From assembly GCA_934130975.1 (NCBI GenBank), contig CAKOYU010000017.1, positions 1-32,197 on the forward strand: a stretch of 32,197 nucleotides of DNA, read 5' to 3'. This document shows, one piece after another, positions 8,046 to 16,638 of this stretch. The notes beneath the pieces were generated by a model. It saw only the letters and a program-made list of their open reading frames with translations, was not told the DNA's origin and searched no databases. Origin of the DNA: an uncultured Clostridia bacterium (GTDB lineage Bacteria > Bacillota > Clostridia > TANB77 > CAG-508). Each line of letters opens with the position of its first letter. The stretch's first letter is position 1. Position numbers and translations under genes: made by a program.

Positions 8046-8074
8046 TTGAAATTTAATAAGAGTTTATATATAAT
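8046..8074 (+). promoter_or_regulatory. Promoter of the HD hydrolase gene
   Basis: TTGAAA (8046-8051), 17 bp, TATAAT (8069-8074); the block is nearly identical to that at 4180-4208. Confidence 0.7.
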
Positions 8075-8153
8075 GTTTTTGGTAATTAGAGAGTAATAAA
8101 AATATTGAAAAATAAATATAAATAGTGACAAGACAAAAAAATAGGAGGTAAAA

Positions 8154-8723
8154 ATGAGTGTAACTACAGAAAAAATAAAACAAGAGTTATTGCTTAGATG
8201 TGAACAATTTAGAGAAAAAAGTGGATATGATTTTTGGAATGAACATATAAAATATGTTGTTGAAAATGCAATAAAATTAGCACAAAATTATGGAGCTGAT
8301 GTTGAAATAGTAGAATTAGGAGCATTATTGCATGATATAGCAATGCCATCAGAGTATGGAGAGAGAGATTTGCATCATATTTATGGTGCTGAAATTGCAG
8401 AACAATTATTAACAGAATTGAATTTCCCAAAAGAACGAATAGAAAGAGTTAAGAACTGTGTTTTAAATCATAGAGGAAGTACCGATAGAGCAAGAAATAC
8501 ACTAGAAGAACAATGTGTAGCAGATGCAGATGTAATAGCACATTTTGATTGTATACCATCATTATTTTCTTTAGTTTATAAAGAAAAAAGGTTGTCTATA
8601 TCAGATGGAAAAGAATATGTAAGAAAAAAATTAGAAAGAGATTATAATAAATTGAGTTCAAGAACTAAAGAAATATTAAAAGATAGATATAAAAAAATAA
8701 CAGAAGTATTATTTGTTGATTAA
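8154..8723 (+). CDS. HD-domain phosphohydrolase
   Basis: 189 residues. HD-superfamily metal ligands are visible: H31 in FWNEHIKYV, H60-D61 in LGALLHDIAMP, H75 in LHHIYGAEIA, H106 in VLNHRG and D126 in CVADADVIAHFD. This matches the small, stand-alone HDIG-like hydrolases that act on nucleotides or phosphate esters; substrate cannot be inferred. A strong AGGAGG ribosome site is 7 nt from the ATG. It is monocistronic, between its own promoter (8046) and terminator (8735). The shared promoter block with the small RNA at 4214 suggests common regulation or a past duplication. Confidence 0.85.
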   Translation: MSVTTEKIKQELLLRCEQFREKSGYDFWNEHIKYVVENAIKLAQNYGADVEIVELGALLHDIAMPSEYGERDLHHIYGAEIAEQLLTELNFPKERIERVKNCVLNHRGSTDRARNTLEEQCVADADVIAHFDCIPSLFSLVYKEKRLSISDGKEYVRKKLERDYNKLSSRTKEILKDRYKKITEVLFVD

Positions 8724-8734
8724 TATGAGGTTTT

Positions 8735-8758
8735 AAAGGGGATAAATTTATCCCCTTT
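8735..8758 (+). terminator. Terminator after the HD hydrolase gene
   Basis: AAAGGGGATAAA / TTTATCCCCTTT, perfect stem. Confidence 0.75.
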
Positions 8759-8784
8759 GTGTATATAAAAAGCTACAATCGCTA

Positions 8785-8828
8785 GCCCTTTGAGATTTTC
8801 TCCTTTTAGTCGAAAACTCAAATCGGGC
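8785..8828. repeat. Imperfect long hairpin
   Basis: GCCC..GGGC with TTTGAG/CTCAAA and TTTTC/GAAAA inside; sits between two convergent transcription units. Possibly a remnant structure or part of a bidirectional stop. Confidence 0.4.
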
Positions 8829-8830
8829 GA

Positions 8831-8871
8831 GAACAAATCAAAGAAAAATTGAAAATTTTTCTTATTTGTTC
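8831..8871 (-). terminator. Hairpin overlapping the end of the MFS gene
   Basis: GAACAAAT/ATTTGTTC outside and AAGAAAAATT/AATTTTTCTT inside, almost perfect over 18 bp. The MFS stop codon is in its stem. T-tract is poor, so efficiency is uncertain. Confidence 0.5.
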
Positions 8872-10088
8872 GTATTCTCTAAATATTGTTTTTTAAACTT
8901 AACATATATATACAAGGCAAAATATCCAATTATAGCAAGTAAAAATGTGATTTTTATCGAATTTGAGTTTTCTGGAAAAAATGTATAAGATATTATTGGA
9001 AGGGTTGCAGTAACAATTCCTTCTATAAATCTTTCATATGTAACATAAGATGTTTTATATGCTTCTTTTGAATATTCATATATAGCTATATGATCAAACA
9101 TATCATAAGCACTATTTCCAAAACCAAGAGAAATATATATTACTGGTAAACACAAGATTAATAAATTATCATTTAATGTAAACAATAATAAAAAAACAAA
9201 AATATATATAATACTCATAGGGGCTAATACTTTATTCCAATTCCTATCTTGAGATTTTGTTGCCCAAAATTTACTAAATAATGCTTCTGAAAAATTAATT
9301 AAAATATTTAAAATACTATAATATATATATGCAATGTTTAAGTATCTTAATAAAAATACATTTAAATACATTATACCAATTCCATAAGCAAATCTATTTA
9401 AACCGCCTATAATAAGAACTTTTCTAAAACTTTTATCTTTGGCAGGTTTTAGAATAGTTTCTTTAATCGTTATATTTTTCTCTTCAATTGGAGGTTTATA
9501 TGTAGTTACTCTAATAAAAATATCGATGAAAGCAATCAGGAAGACAATTAAAAATAAAATCATAAAACCATATAACTCATACCCATTTGAAGTAAACTTA
9601 TCTAATATAACTCCCATTATTAAACTGAATCCCATAACTAATGTATTTTTATAAATATTTCTTGTTGAGGCGAATTTAGTTCTATCTTCTTTTTTTACTA
9701 AAGTCATTCTCCAATTTACGAATGTGATATATCCTAATTCTCCAGTTACAGCATAGATTGAAGCAAATAAAAAAAATAAGAATGTCCTAATACCAATATC
9801 ATCAGTTAAAAACGGTATAAATGCAAAACATATAGAGGATAGTCTATAAATACTATAATTTGTTAATACAACTGATTTTGATTGACCAATTTTTGAAAAT
9901 AAAGGTGCTGCGAATATTTGTAAAACATTTGTTATAGTATCTAATATTGCATAAATTCCTATAGAAAAATTTGATAACCCAAGATATACGGCAAATGCTG
10001 TAATAAATGAATTACTTGCAATTTTATTGTTTGCTGTATCTAAAACAGATGATGTTAAATATTTTTTATATTCTTTTTTATAATTCAT
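8862..10088 (-). CDS. Major facilitator superfamily (MFS) transporter
   Basis: 408 residues with about twelve hydrophobic segments, a central cytoplasmic loop near residues 195-215 (KPPIEEKNITIKET), and an inverted-topology MFS layout. N-terminal KIASNSFITAFAVYLGLSNFSIGIY resembles the first helix of predicted clostridial MFS permeases of unknown substrate. AAAGGAGG is well placed before the ATG. It is the last gene of a four-gene minus-strand operon, 27 bp after the acetyltransferase. Export of a metabolite made or handled by the neighbours is possible but unproven. Confidence 0.7.
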   Translation of the reverse strand: MNYKKEYKKYLTSSVLDTANNKIASNSFITAFAVYLGLSNFSIGIYAILDTITNVLQIFAAPLFSKIGQSKSVVLTNYSIYRLSSICFAFIPFLTDDIGIRTFLFFLFASIYAVTGELGYITFVNWRMTLVKKEDRTKFASTRNIYKNTLVMGFSLIMGVILDKFTSNGYELYGFMILFLIVFLIAFIDIFIRVTTYKPPIEEKNITIKETILKPAKDKSFRKVLIIGGLNRFAYGIGIMYLNVFLLRYLNIAYIYYSILNILINFSEALFSKFWATKSQDRNWNKVLAPMSIIYIFVFLLLFTLNDNLLILCLPVIYISLGFGNSAYDMFDHIAIYEYSKEAYKTSYVTYERFIEGIVTATLPIISYTFFPENSNSIKITFLLAIIGYFALYIYVKFKKQYLENTNK

Positions 10089-10115
10089 TCCAAACCTCCT
10101 TTATAAATTGTAATT

Positions 10116-10727
10116 TTATAATTTTTTTTCATATATAAATGCTTTTTCAGTATATCCATTTCCGAGTTGACCGATTTCTTTATTTTCGACTATTGTTTCA
10201 TACACTTTTTTACATCCTAATTTTTCATAAAACTTATAATTACAGGATTCATCTGTTGATATTTGAAGATTTCTCATGTTATCCCTTTTGGCAAGTTCAA
10301 ACACATCTAATAATAGTTTTTTGCCTATTTTCTGTCCTCTATAATTTTTATCAACTATTAATATGGAAATTTCACCATCAAAATAACCTTTTAAAGCTTC
10401 AGGAGTATAATTGTAGTTAATTTCATATTCTTTAAATGCCCTTAAATTTTTTATATTTTTACTTTTATATAACATGTTTTTTATAAATTGGTAAAATTTT
10501 TTTGATATAAAATGTTTATTTGATTTTTCCTTTGAATAACCACAAAATCCTATAAGTTTATTTCCATCTTTATATTTTATTATTTTTTCACTTTCTTGTA
10601 AAATGTCAATTAAGTATATCCAAGCACAGATGTCATTATCAGCTTTGGCTTCTTTTTTGCCTAAATTCCACTCTGTGCTTAATAGTTTTACAGCTTGTTT
10701 CATTTCATTATAATTCATTCTTTTCAC
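10116..10727 (-). CDS. GNAT-family N-acetyltransferase
   Basis: 203 residues. The acetyl-CoA binding motif A is VDKNYRGQKIGKKLL (R/Q-x-x-G-x-G/K type) around residues 125-140, followed by ...NLQISTDESCNYKFYEKLGCKKV, the usual motif B with Asn, Tyr and 'FYEKLG'. The acetyl acceptor is unknown. The gene has its own start just after the C26 hydrolase gene (25-bp gap) and no promoter between, so it is co-transcribed. Confidence 0.85.
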   Translation of the reverse strand: MKRMNYNEMKQAVKLLSTEWNLGKKEAKADNDICAWIYLIDILQESEKIIKYKDGNKLIGFCGYSKEKSNKHFISKKFYQFIKNMLYKSKNIKNLRAFKEYEINYNYTPEALKGYFDGEISILIVDKNYRGQKIGKKLLLDVFELAKRDNMRNLQISTDESCNYKFYEKLGCKKVYETIVENKEIGQLGNGYTEKAFIYEKKL

Positions 10728-10752
10728 CCTTGTATTTTATGATAAAGTTATA

Positions 10753-11403
10753 TTATTTTAATAAAAAAGTATTAATAAAAGTTTTAAAAAATATGATGTC
10801 ATTCATTTGCTCTGGATGCCATTGAACTGCAACAATATTCCCGTTTTCAATAGCTTCAATTGTACCATCTTCAGCTATAGCAGAAACTGTAAAGTGGTCT
10901 GCAACTTTTTTTATAGATTGAGTATGATATGAATTTACATTAAAGTTTTCAGGATAGATAGAACTCATAAATGTGTTTTGCATTATATGTATTGGATGCA
11001 ATTTTCCTTTTATGTTGTGATTTTCAATTTTTTGATTTAGACTTCCACCAAAGTAAACATTTAAAGATTTAAGTCCACCACAAATACCTAAAATGGGTTT
11101 ATGAGCGTTTGAAAATAGTTCAATTGCAGATTTATCTAATTTAAATTCATCAATATTATAGTGTTTTCCATCTATAGGATTTTCATTATAATAATGTGGA
11201 GGGATATCAATACAGCTACCTGTAATGATAAGTCCATCACATATGCTACAAATTGTTTCTAAATTTTTTTCAGAAATAATAGGAAACAATAATATATTTA
11301 ATTTATCAAAAATATCTTTATAGTGTTTAGTTAAAAAGTATCTATCATTAAATGGTTTTTCATTTTCTATATTTTCAATTCGTTCAATTATTGCTAATAT
11401 CAT
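10753..11403 (-). CDS. Class I glutamine-amidotransferase-like hydrolase (peptidase C26, gamma-glutamyl type)
   Basis: 216 residues from the ATG at 11403, which has GGAGG 5-6 nt upstream; a longer frame to 11505 is not supported. Nucleophile Cys108 lies in LGICGG and His196/Glu198 in QWHPEQ complete the Cys-His-Glu triad. TGSCIDIPP and GGSLNQKI are typical of the PuuD/C26 subfamily that cuts gamma-glutamyl amides such as gamma-Glu-GABA. The true substrate is unknown. It overlaps the upstream nucleotidase-like gene by 20 bp, indicating translational coupling. Confidence 0.85.
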   Translation of the reverse strand: MILAIIERIENIENEKPFNDRYFLTKHYKDIFDKLNILLFPIISEKNLETICSICDGLIITGSCIDIPPHYYNENPIDGKHYNIDEFKLDKSAIELFSNAHKPILGICGGLKSLNVYFGGSLNQKIENHNIKGKLHPIHIMQNTFMSSIYPENFNVNSYHTQSIKKVADHFTVSAIAEDGTIEAIENGNIVAVQWHPEQMNDIIFFKTFINTFLLK

Positions 11404-11998
11404 ATTTTTCCTCCTGTATCTTATGTATTTTATAATATATATCATACCAACTATATGCTCGTAATAAAGTATTAAATTCAGTATGTCTATTATATGGATA
11501 GTCAAATACTATTACATTAGTATTATCAACAAGTTTTCTTAAATTAATTGGATCATCATCAATCATAATATCTATAGAATTATTTTTACAATATTCGCCT
11601 TTATTTTTTACATCAAAAATAATGTTATCATAAAAAATATTATTTTGACTTAACCATTTTTTTGTTATGTTTTCTACATCTTTCAATTCTTCTGGAAACC
11701 ATTCATCATTATTTTTTCTAGCAGTAATTATATATATTTGATTACCTTCTTGTTTTAATTTTTCAATTACTTCGGAAGAATATTTTTTGGGAGGTAGAGT
11801 TACAATTAATTCTTTTCTGTATTTTTTCCAAAATTGATGTGCAATTTCTTCACTCCATAAAAACATATCTGTGGTATCAAATACATTTAGGTTTTCTAAT
11901 TTGTATTGGCCTAATTCATTACAGAATTTAGTTCCATAATCAATGCAAAAATTGTATTGGGAATTTAAGACTTCATCAATATCTATTCCTATTTTCAT
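11384..11998 (-). CDS. HAD-family 5'-deoxyribonucleotidase-like protein
   Basis: 204 residues. Motif I is GIDIDEVL (DxDxV, the form found in 5'(3')-deoxyribonucleotidases and related HAD enzymes) at the N-terminus, IITAR is motif II (residues near 95) and IMIDDDP is motif IV near residue 146. Aromatic residues in the cap (FWKKY, WF) are compatible with nucleotide binding. It starts the operon: AAGGAG 8 nt before the ATG and promoter TTGAAT-17-TATAAT upstream. The link to the C26 hydrolase is fixed by the 20-bp overlap, but a joint pathway is not known. Confidence 0.75.
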   Translation of the reverse strand: MKIGIDIDEVLNSQYNFCIDYGTKFCNELGQYKLENLNVFDTTDMFLWSEEIAHQFWKKYRKELIVTLPPKKYSSEVIEKLKQEGNQIYIITARKNNDEWFPEELKDVENITKKWLSQNNIFYDNIIFDVKNKGEYCKNNSIDIMIDDDPINLRKLVDNTNVIVFDYPYNRHTEFNTLLRAYSWYDIYYKIHKIQEEKYDISNN

Positions 11999-12033
11999 AT
12001 TTATAAATCTCCTTATAATTAAATTCTTTAGGC

Positions 12034-12062
12034 ATTATATAATATAAAATTCATAAATTCAA
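12034..12062 (-). promoter_or_regulatory. Promoter of the nucleotidase/C26/GNAT/MFS operon
   Basis: Minus strand TTGAAT (12062-12057), 17 bp, TATAAT (12039-12034). Confidence 0.7.
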
Positions 12063-12161
12063 TAAAAAGGAAGCATGAAAATTTATTGAATTGTAATGCT
12101 GTAATGATAATTGGCATATAGGACATTCAGTAGGACATAGAATTAACTCAGGGGAATATCT

Positions 12162-12917
12162 ATGAAAATTATAACATTTAAGAAGAAAAATATATTAAAA
12201 ATAATTATTGTGATAGTGTTTGCTACTGTTGTATGCAAATATACTACAGCTTTAGGGATGCAACATTATTATAAAGTTGATTTTTCTACAGGGTTAGTAA
12301 CAGCAACAACATTAAATGTTAGGAGTGGGCCAGGGACTAAATATAATGTAATTGCAACTGTTAAGAAAAATGAATATATACGAGTATTTGCAGGAGTAGG
12401 GGAATGGTACATTGTTCAAGTTGAAGGAGATTATGTTGGGGCTGTAAGCAAAAAATATGTAAAAGCAATTTATTCAAGTTCATCAAATACAGAAAGTAAT
12501 ACAAACACGGGAGGACAGAGCACAACAACTGCCATGAATTCTGATGAAAAAGAAGTATTTGACTTAATAAATAAACAAAGAACTAATAATGGACTTTCAG
12601 CTTTAAAAGAAGATGCTGAAGTTCAGAAAGTTGCCAGAATAAAAGCGCAAGATATGGTATCAAATAATTATTTTGCACATGAATCGCCAACATATGGTAC
12701 ACCATTTCAAATGTTAAAAAATTTTAAAATTTCATATAAAACTGCAGGTGAAAATATTGCTACTAATTCTAGCAATAGTTCTGCAGTAACAGCTTGGATG
12801 AATTCTTCTGGACATAAAGCGAATATTTTAAATAGTAATTTTAATTATACAGGGATTGGGGTTGTAAGTAGTAATAAATATGGAAAGATATATGTTCAAA
12901 TGTTTATAGGAAAATAG
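12162..12917 (+). CDS. Secreted SH3b-CAP domain protein (YkwD-like)
   Basis: 251 residues. Residues 10-32 are a signal peptide or anchor; 43-103 form a bacterial SH3 domain (TTLNVRSGPGTKYNVI ... GDYVGAVSKKYV), which binds cell wall; a Ser/Thr/Asn linker (105-126) follows; then a CAP/SCP domain (about 128-250) with the two His of the family in YFAHESP and SGHKANIL and the GENI motif. CAP proteins of this YkwD type are extracellular and common in sporulating Firmicutes; the precise activity is unresolved. AGGGG ribosome site. Its promoter is not clear: the -10-like TGATAAT at about 12105-12111 is weak, so control by an alternative sigma factor is possible. Confidence 0.85.
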   Translation: MKIITFKKKNILKIIIVIVFATVVCKYTTALGMQHYYKVDFSTGLVTATTLNVRSGPGTKYNVIATVKKNEYIRVFAGVGEWYIVQVEGDYVGAVSKKYVKAIYSSSSNTESNTNTGGQSTTTAMNSDEKEVFDLINKQRTNNGLSALKEDAEVQKVARIKAQDMVSNNYFAHESPTYGTPFQMLKNFKISYKTAGENIATNSSNSSAVTAWMNSSGHKANILNSNFNYTGIGVVSSNKYGKIYVQMFIGK

Positions 12918-12951
12918 CCAGTTAATATTATCATTATAAATTATATTGAAC

Positions 12952-12980
12952 TTGACAAGTTATGTAAATTGATGTATGAT
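12952..12980 (+). promoter_or_regulatory. Promoter of the 70-residue unknown protein
   Basis: TTGACA (12952-12957), 17 bp, TATGAT (12975-12980). The leader that follows (about 110 nt) has CACTCT/AGAGTG and GGTC TAAT GACC hairpins, the second abutting the ribosome site CCAGGAGG. Confidence 0.75.
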
Positions 12981-13099
12981 ATACTTATAATTGAGTTGAT
13001 CTAAATCAGTATATATTACTTCTTATTTCCACTCTACAGAGTGTTTACATATAGTAGCTATAAACAAGAAAAGGTCTAATGACCAGGAGGTAAAAATAT

Positions 13100-13312
13100 A
13101 TGAATATGAACGAGTCACCTGAAGAAGCTAGAGTTCGCTATGCCAAAATGAAGAAAGGAGAAATTATTGAAAAAACTAATGATTTTTATGTTGGATATTT
13201 TTTGGCAATGGCACTAGAAAATTGGAATATTAACTTCAAAACAGAATTTAATATTGATGATGATGATGGTATGCCACTGGACGAACCAATTATGGTCATA
13301 TATAAAGATTAG
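13100..13312 (+). CDS. Unknown small acidic protein
   Basis: 70 residues, acidic, no membrane segment or signal peptide; a run of Asp (NIDDDDGMPLDEP) sits near residue 54. Not recognised. Support for being a gene is good: perfect promoter, structured leader, AGGAGG 9 nt before the ATG, and a large terminator right after. Promoter and layout resemble those of the 16049 gene, which suggests shared regulation. Confidence 0.7.
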   Translation: MNMNESPEEARVRYAKMKKGEIIEKTNDFYVGYFLAMALENWNINFKTEFNIDDDDGMPLDEPIMVIYKD

Positions 13313-13325
13313 TTCATAAAAAAGA

Positions 13326-13371
13326 AATTATCTTTCTCTCATATTATGTGAGAGAAAGATAATTCCTTTTT
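13326..13371. terminator. Strong bidirectional terminator
   Basis: 16-bp perfect stem AATTATCTTTCTCTCA / TGAGAGAAAGATAATT followed by CCTTTTTAT; also serves the convergent HD hydrolase gene. Confidence 0.85.
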
Positions 13372-13380
13372 ATTTGTATG

Positions 13381-14415
13381 TTAATCGATAAAATCAAAAT
13401 CTAAATAAACATAATTGCTCATATCATATGATAAGTTTTTATCTATCATTTTCTTAGCTGTTTCACAACAGTTAGAGATCCTTTCACAATTGCATAGTGG
13501 ATCAATATATCTGATTTTTGCACCATGATGTACAAAATAAACATTATCAGGTTTTTCTTTTGAGACTTTAACCTTTGTAGCTTTTTTCCATATATTAAAT
13601 ATATTTTTATATTTAGATGTTTCTATAATATTTATAACATCACTTTCTTTTAATTGATATAAATCTTTTCTTGTTATTTTATTTTCATCGTTTAACTTCT
13701 TTAAAATATCTGCAAGCAGTTGCATAGAATATCTTGTTCTATCTTCACGATAGATAACTGATAATTTACTTGTTGTTTCAACAAAAGTTTTAGCGATTTC
13801 TTTAGTTTTGAAGCCTAATTCTATTTCATTGTTTTCATTAGTTTGAATTTCAATATCATTATATATTTTCTTAATGCTTTCAAAATCTAGCAATCTGTGA
13901 ATGAAGAGAGCATTAGATAATGAATATTCTAATCTATCAGCAGATAATTGTGGTGTATCATTGTCTGCGATGGGGTAAAGGTGATAATTATCAACTTCTG
14001 ATACTTGTATATTATCTCTTTTTAGTAGTTTCATTATTTGATTAGAATTTGTAATAATTTCTGAGGTCAAATCTTCTGTTGATTCTTGGACCATATAATC
14101 ACCATTTAAGAAGTCAACACAATGTTTAAAAACAGGAGTTGCTATATCATGAAAGAGTCCAGACAAAGTCTGTTTTTTATCCTGAGTAAAGTGCCATATT
14201 ATTAGTGCAACTGCTACTGAATGGTCTAAAGTTGAAAAAAAGAAATTATTGTCAAATAAATTGGAATATATAGTACCACAAGTTACACTTATGTATCTCT
14301 GAAATAATAATTCTTTTGTATCAATATATTCATTTAACCATTCAGGAAAATTAGGCTCTAAAATTTTAAAATATTCTTTTATTTCTTTATTAATATTACT
14401 ATAATATTTGTTCAT
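13381..14415 (-). CDS. HD-superfamily hydrolase
   Basis: 344 residues from the ATG at 14415 (GGAG ribosome site); the longer frame to 14469 runs into the previous gene and lacks a site. Metal ligands H65 (TLDHSVAVAL), H89-D90 (GLFHDIATP), and the ADRLEYS segment, with the typical Asp, are visible. The C-terminal part has a C..C-rich stretch (CNCERISNCCETAKKM) whose role is unknown. Similar to metal-dependent HD phosphohydrolases that act on nucleotides or related phosphate esters. It follows the dipeptidase gene by 19 bp and is probably co-transcribed with it. Confidence 0.8.
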   Translation of the reverse strand: MNKYYSNINKEIKEYFKILEPNFPEWLNEYIDTKELLFQRYISVTCGTIYSNLFDNNFFFSTLDHSVAVALIIWHFTQDKKQTLSGLFHDIATPVFKHCVDFLNGDYMVQESTEDLTSEIITNSNQIMKLLKRDNIQVSEVDNYHLYPIADNDTPQLSADRLEYSLSNALFIHRLLDFESIKKIYNDIEIQTNENNEIELGFKTKEIAKTFVETTSKLSVIYREDRTRYSMQLLADILKKLNDENKITRKDLYQLKESDVINIIETSKYKNIFNIWKKATKVKVSKEKPDNVYFVHHGAKIRYIDPLCNCERISNCCETAKKMIDKNLSYDMSNYVYLDFDFID

Positions 14416-14434
14416 TTTATTATTCTCCTTATTT

Positions 14435-15838
14435 TTACAATTTTGATAATTCATAAATAGCTTTAGCATAAATTTTACAAGATAAAATTAATTTATCAAT
14501 ATCAATAAATTCATTTGCTTGATGGCACATATCAGTGTCACCAGGGAAATTAGCGCCAAAAGATACACAATTTTCAAATGCTCTAGCATAAGTACCACCG
14601 CCAATAGCAATAGGTTCTGCATGTGAACCAGTCATTTTATTAAAAATATCACAAAGTGTTTTTACTAAATGATTATCTTTAGGAACATATAGAGGATTTT
14701 GTTTTCCAGCAATATAAGTATCAAGAGAATATTTTTTGCATTCTAAATCAATCAAATTGGCTATTTTATCGATTGTTGTATTTATAGGAATTCTTAAGTT
14801 TATGCCAATTTGTAGATGATTTTCGTAGAATTTAAAATTACCAACATTTAAAGTAAGTTTTCCAGATTCATCTTCAAAGTTAATTCCTAAAGATTTTCCA
14901 TTAAATTCTGTTCCAATACATTTTTCACAAAATTCAAATAATTTAATGTTGTAGCCGAAATGTGTGAAAATTTTATTTAACAAAATTAGTGCAGGGGAAA
15001 TTGCATTTTTACCTAGTTCTGGATGAGCAGAATGTGCTTGAATTCCTGTTGAATGTAGAGTTATTAAATTATTATTAATAGAATAATTAATATCAAATTT
15101 TAACTCTTTAACTTTTTCTTCAATAAGATTTGAAACATCTGATATATTAATTTGTGAATTATCAATATCAAGAGTAATATCACATTTCTTAGGTACAACA
15201 TTAATTGCATTATTATTACAATCTATATTAGAAATTTTTATTGGAAGATTTAAATATTTATTATAATCATCTTTTATATAAATTGTAGAGATTCCTTTTT
15301 CTGCGTAGATACAAGGAAAATCAGCATCAGGGCTAAAGCTTATAGTAGGTAATTCTTCGACTTCTTTATAATGTTTAATACATTTCCATGCTTTTTCTTC
15401 ATTAATTCCTAGAATAAAACGAACTCTACAATTGAGTTTTTGATTATCTTTTATTGCTTTCATTGCATATAGTGAAGCAACAACAGGACCTTTGTCATCT
15501 ATAGCACCACGTCCAAAAATTTTATTATTTTTAATTGTTGCTTCAAATGGTGGAGTATCCCATCCATCTCCACTAGGAACTACATCTAAATGACCAATAA
15601 TTCCTATAAGTTTTTCTCCTTCTCCAAATTCGATATAACCACAATAACCGTCAAGATTTTTAGTTCTAAAACCTAACTTTTCTCCTAAATTTAATGCATA
15701 TTCTAATGCTTCTTTGGCAGATTTTCCAAATGGCATATCAGGATTATTTGTTTCTTCTGAAATACTTGGAATGTTTATAAGATTACAAGTTTCTTTTATA
15801 ATTTCATTTTTTGATTTTTCAATATATTTTTCAAACAT
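14435..15838 (-). CDS. pepV: M20-family dipeptidase, PepV type
   Basis: 467 residues, the usual length of PepV (Xaa-His dipeptidase). Active-site residues: H83 and D85 (GHLDVVPSGDGW), D115 bridging (GRGAIDDKGP), E147-E148 (GINEEKAWKC) as the general base and metal ligand, and a His in the C-terminal DTDMCHQANE segment. Cleaves dipeptides in the cytoplasm, needs zinc. One oddity is Lys after the Glu pair where Thr or Ser is common. Start has AGGAGG. First gene of an operon with the HD hydrolase; joint function not obvious. Confidence 0.9.
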   Translation of the reverse strand: MFEKYIEKSKNEIIKETCNLINIPSISEETNNPDMPFGKSAKEALEYALNLGEKLGFRTKNLDGYCGYIEFGEGEKLIGIIGHLDVVPSGDGWDTPPFEATIKNNKIFGRGAIDDKGPVVASLYAMKAIKDNQKLNCRVRFILGINEEKAWKCIKHYKEVEELPTISFSPDADFPCIYAEKGISTIYIKDDYNKYLNLPIKISNIDCNNNAINVVPKKCDITLDIDNSQINISDVSNLIEEKVKELKFDINYSINNNLITLHSTGIQAHSAHPELGKNAISPALILLNKIFTHFGYNIKLFEFCEKCIGTEFNGKSLGINFEDESGKLTLNVGNFKFYENHLQIGINLRIPINTTIDKIANLIDLECKKYSLDTYIAGKQNPLYVPKDNHLVKTLCDIFNKMTGSHAEPIAIGGGTYARAFENCVSFGANFPGDTDMCHQANEFIDIDKLILSCKIYAKAIYELSKL

Positions 15839-15922
15839 ATTAATTACCTCCTAGTAGATTATATTATAAAGGATATCGAATATCAACAAGAATCTTGAAA
15901 TTACCCTGGTTATAATGATTAA

Positions 15923-15951
15923 TTGACAGATTATGTTAAATATGCTATACT
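15923..15951 (+). promoter_or_regulatory. Promoter of the 182-residue unknown protein
   Basis: TTGACA (15923-15928), 17 bp, TATACT (15946-15951). The spacer shares TTATGTTAAAT with the spacer of the promoter at 12952 (TTATGTAAATT). The ~95-nt leader carries GTCTA/TAGAC and CTCC/GGAG hairpins. Confidence 0.75.
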
Positions 15952-16048
15952 TTTCAATATGTCTATTATTAGACCTAATTTAATAATCTCCTTATGGAGT
16001 TAACATATATAACAAGTAAACAACAATTAATATTTAAGGAGGTATTAG

Positions 16049-16597
16049 ATGAGTAAAAAGGACAAAGAATTCTATGTATGGACGATGGGAGAGTGTATCA
16101 AGGATACTTATGAATGTTGGGGAATAGATATGATGTCTATGTATGACAACATTGAAAAGGATTTTCCCAATGCGATAGTAGCAATTCACAAGATGTATGA
16201 CAATTTAGAAAAAACAAATTTTTATAAATCTAAGTTTATTGCTTTTGAGAAAGTAGAATATGTTTACCAAGCTCTTGCAAATTTGATTCCTTATCAGGAA
16301 GAACTGTACTTTGATATAAAAACAAAAGAGCAATCAATAAAGTATAAAAAATTAAATATGGGCTCTTTTGGGGAGTTTGTTAAAATACAACGCATTGATT
16401 TGATTATGGCAGTATTATTGTTTTCAGAAGAATTTATTTTTCAGTCTGTCAACAACGAGAATGTCAATATTATTGATAATCAACTTACTGTAAACGGAAA
16501 CTTTGTCAAGCTCGATGTATCAAGAGATAAAGAAAAAACATATATTTCTATTATTATTAGAGATGTTATGCTTCTTGAATATGAGATACTTAATTAA
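16049..16597 (+). CDS. Unknown soluble protein
   Basis: 182 residues, slightly acidic, no signal or membrane segment. It has an N-terminal mainly helical part (to about 85) and a C-terminal part with alternating hydrophobic residues suggesting beta strands (after 140). No known family recognised. AAGGAGG is 6 nt before the ATG; a strong promoter and a structured leader precede, and a terminator follows, so it is an independent transcription unit. It shares the promoter style of the 13100 gene. Confidence 0.7.
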   Translation: MSKKDKEFYVWTMGECIKDTYECWGIDMMSMYDNIEKDFPNAIVAIHKMYDNLEKTNFYKSKFIAFEKVEYVYQALANLIPYQEELYFDIKTKEQSIKYKKLNMGSFGEFVKIQRIDLIMAVLLFSEEFIFQSVNNENVNIIDNQLTVNGNFVKLDVSRDKEKTYISIIIRDVMLLEYEILN

Positions 16598-16601
16598 GTG
16601 G

Positions 16602-16634
16602 AAAGCCATTATCACGAAAATGATAATGGCTTTT
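16602..16634 (+). terminator. Terminator after the 182-residue gene; intron target
   Basis: AAAGCCATTATCA / TGATAATGGCTTT, 13-bp stem with a 6-nt loop, T-tract TTTT. The group II intron fragment starts 5 nt after it. Confidence 0.8.
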
Positions 16635-16638
16635 ACTG

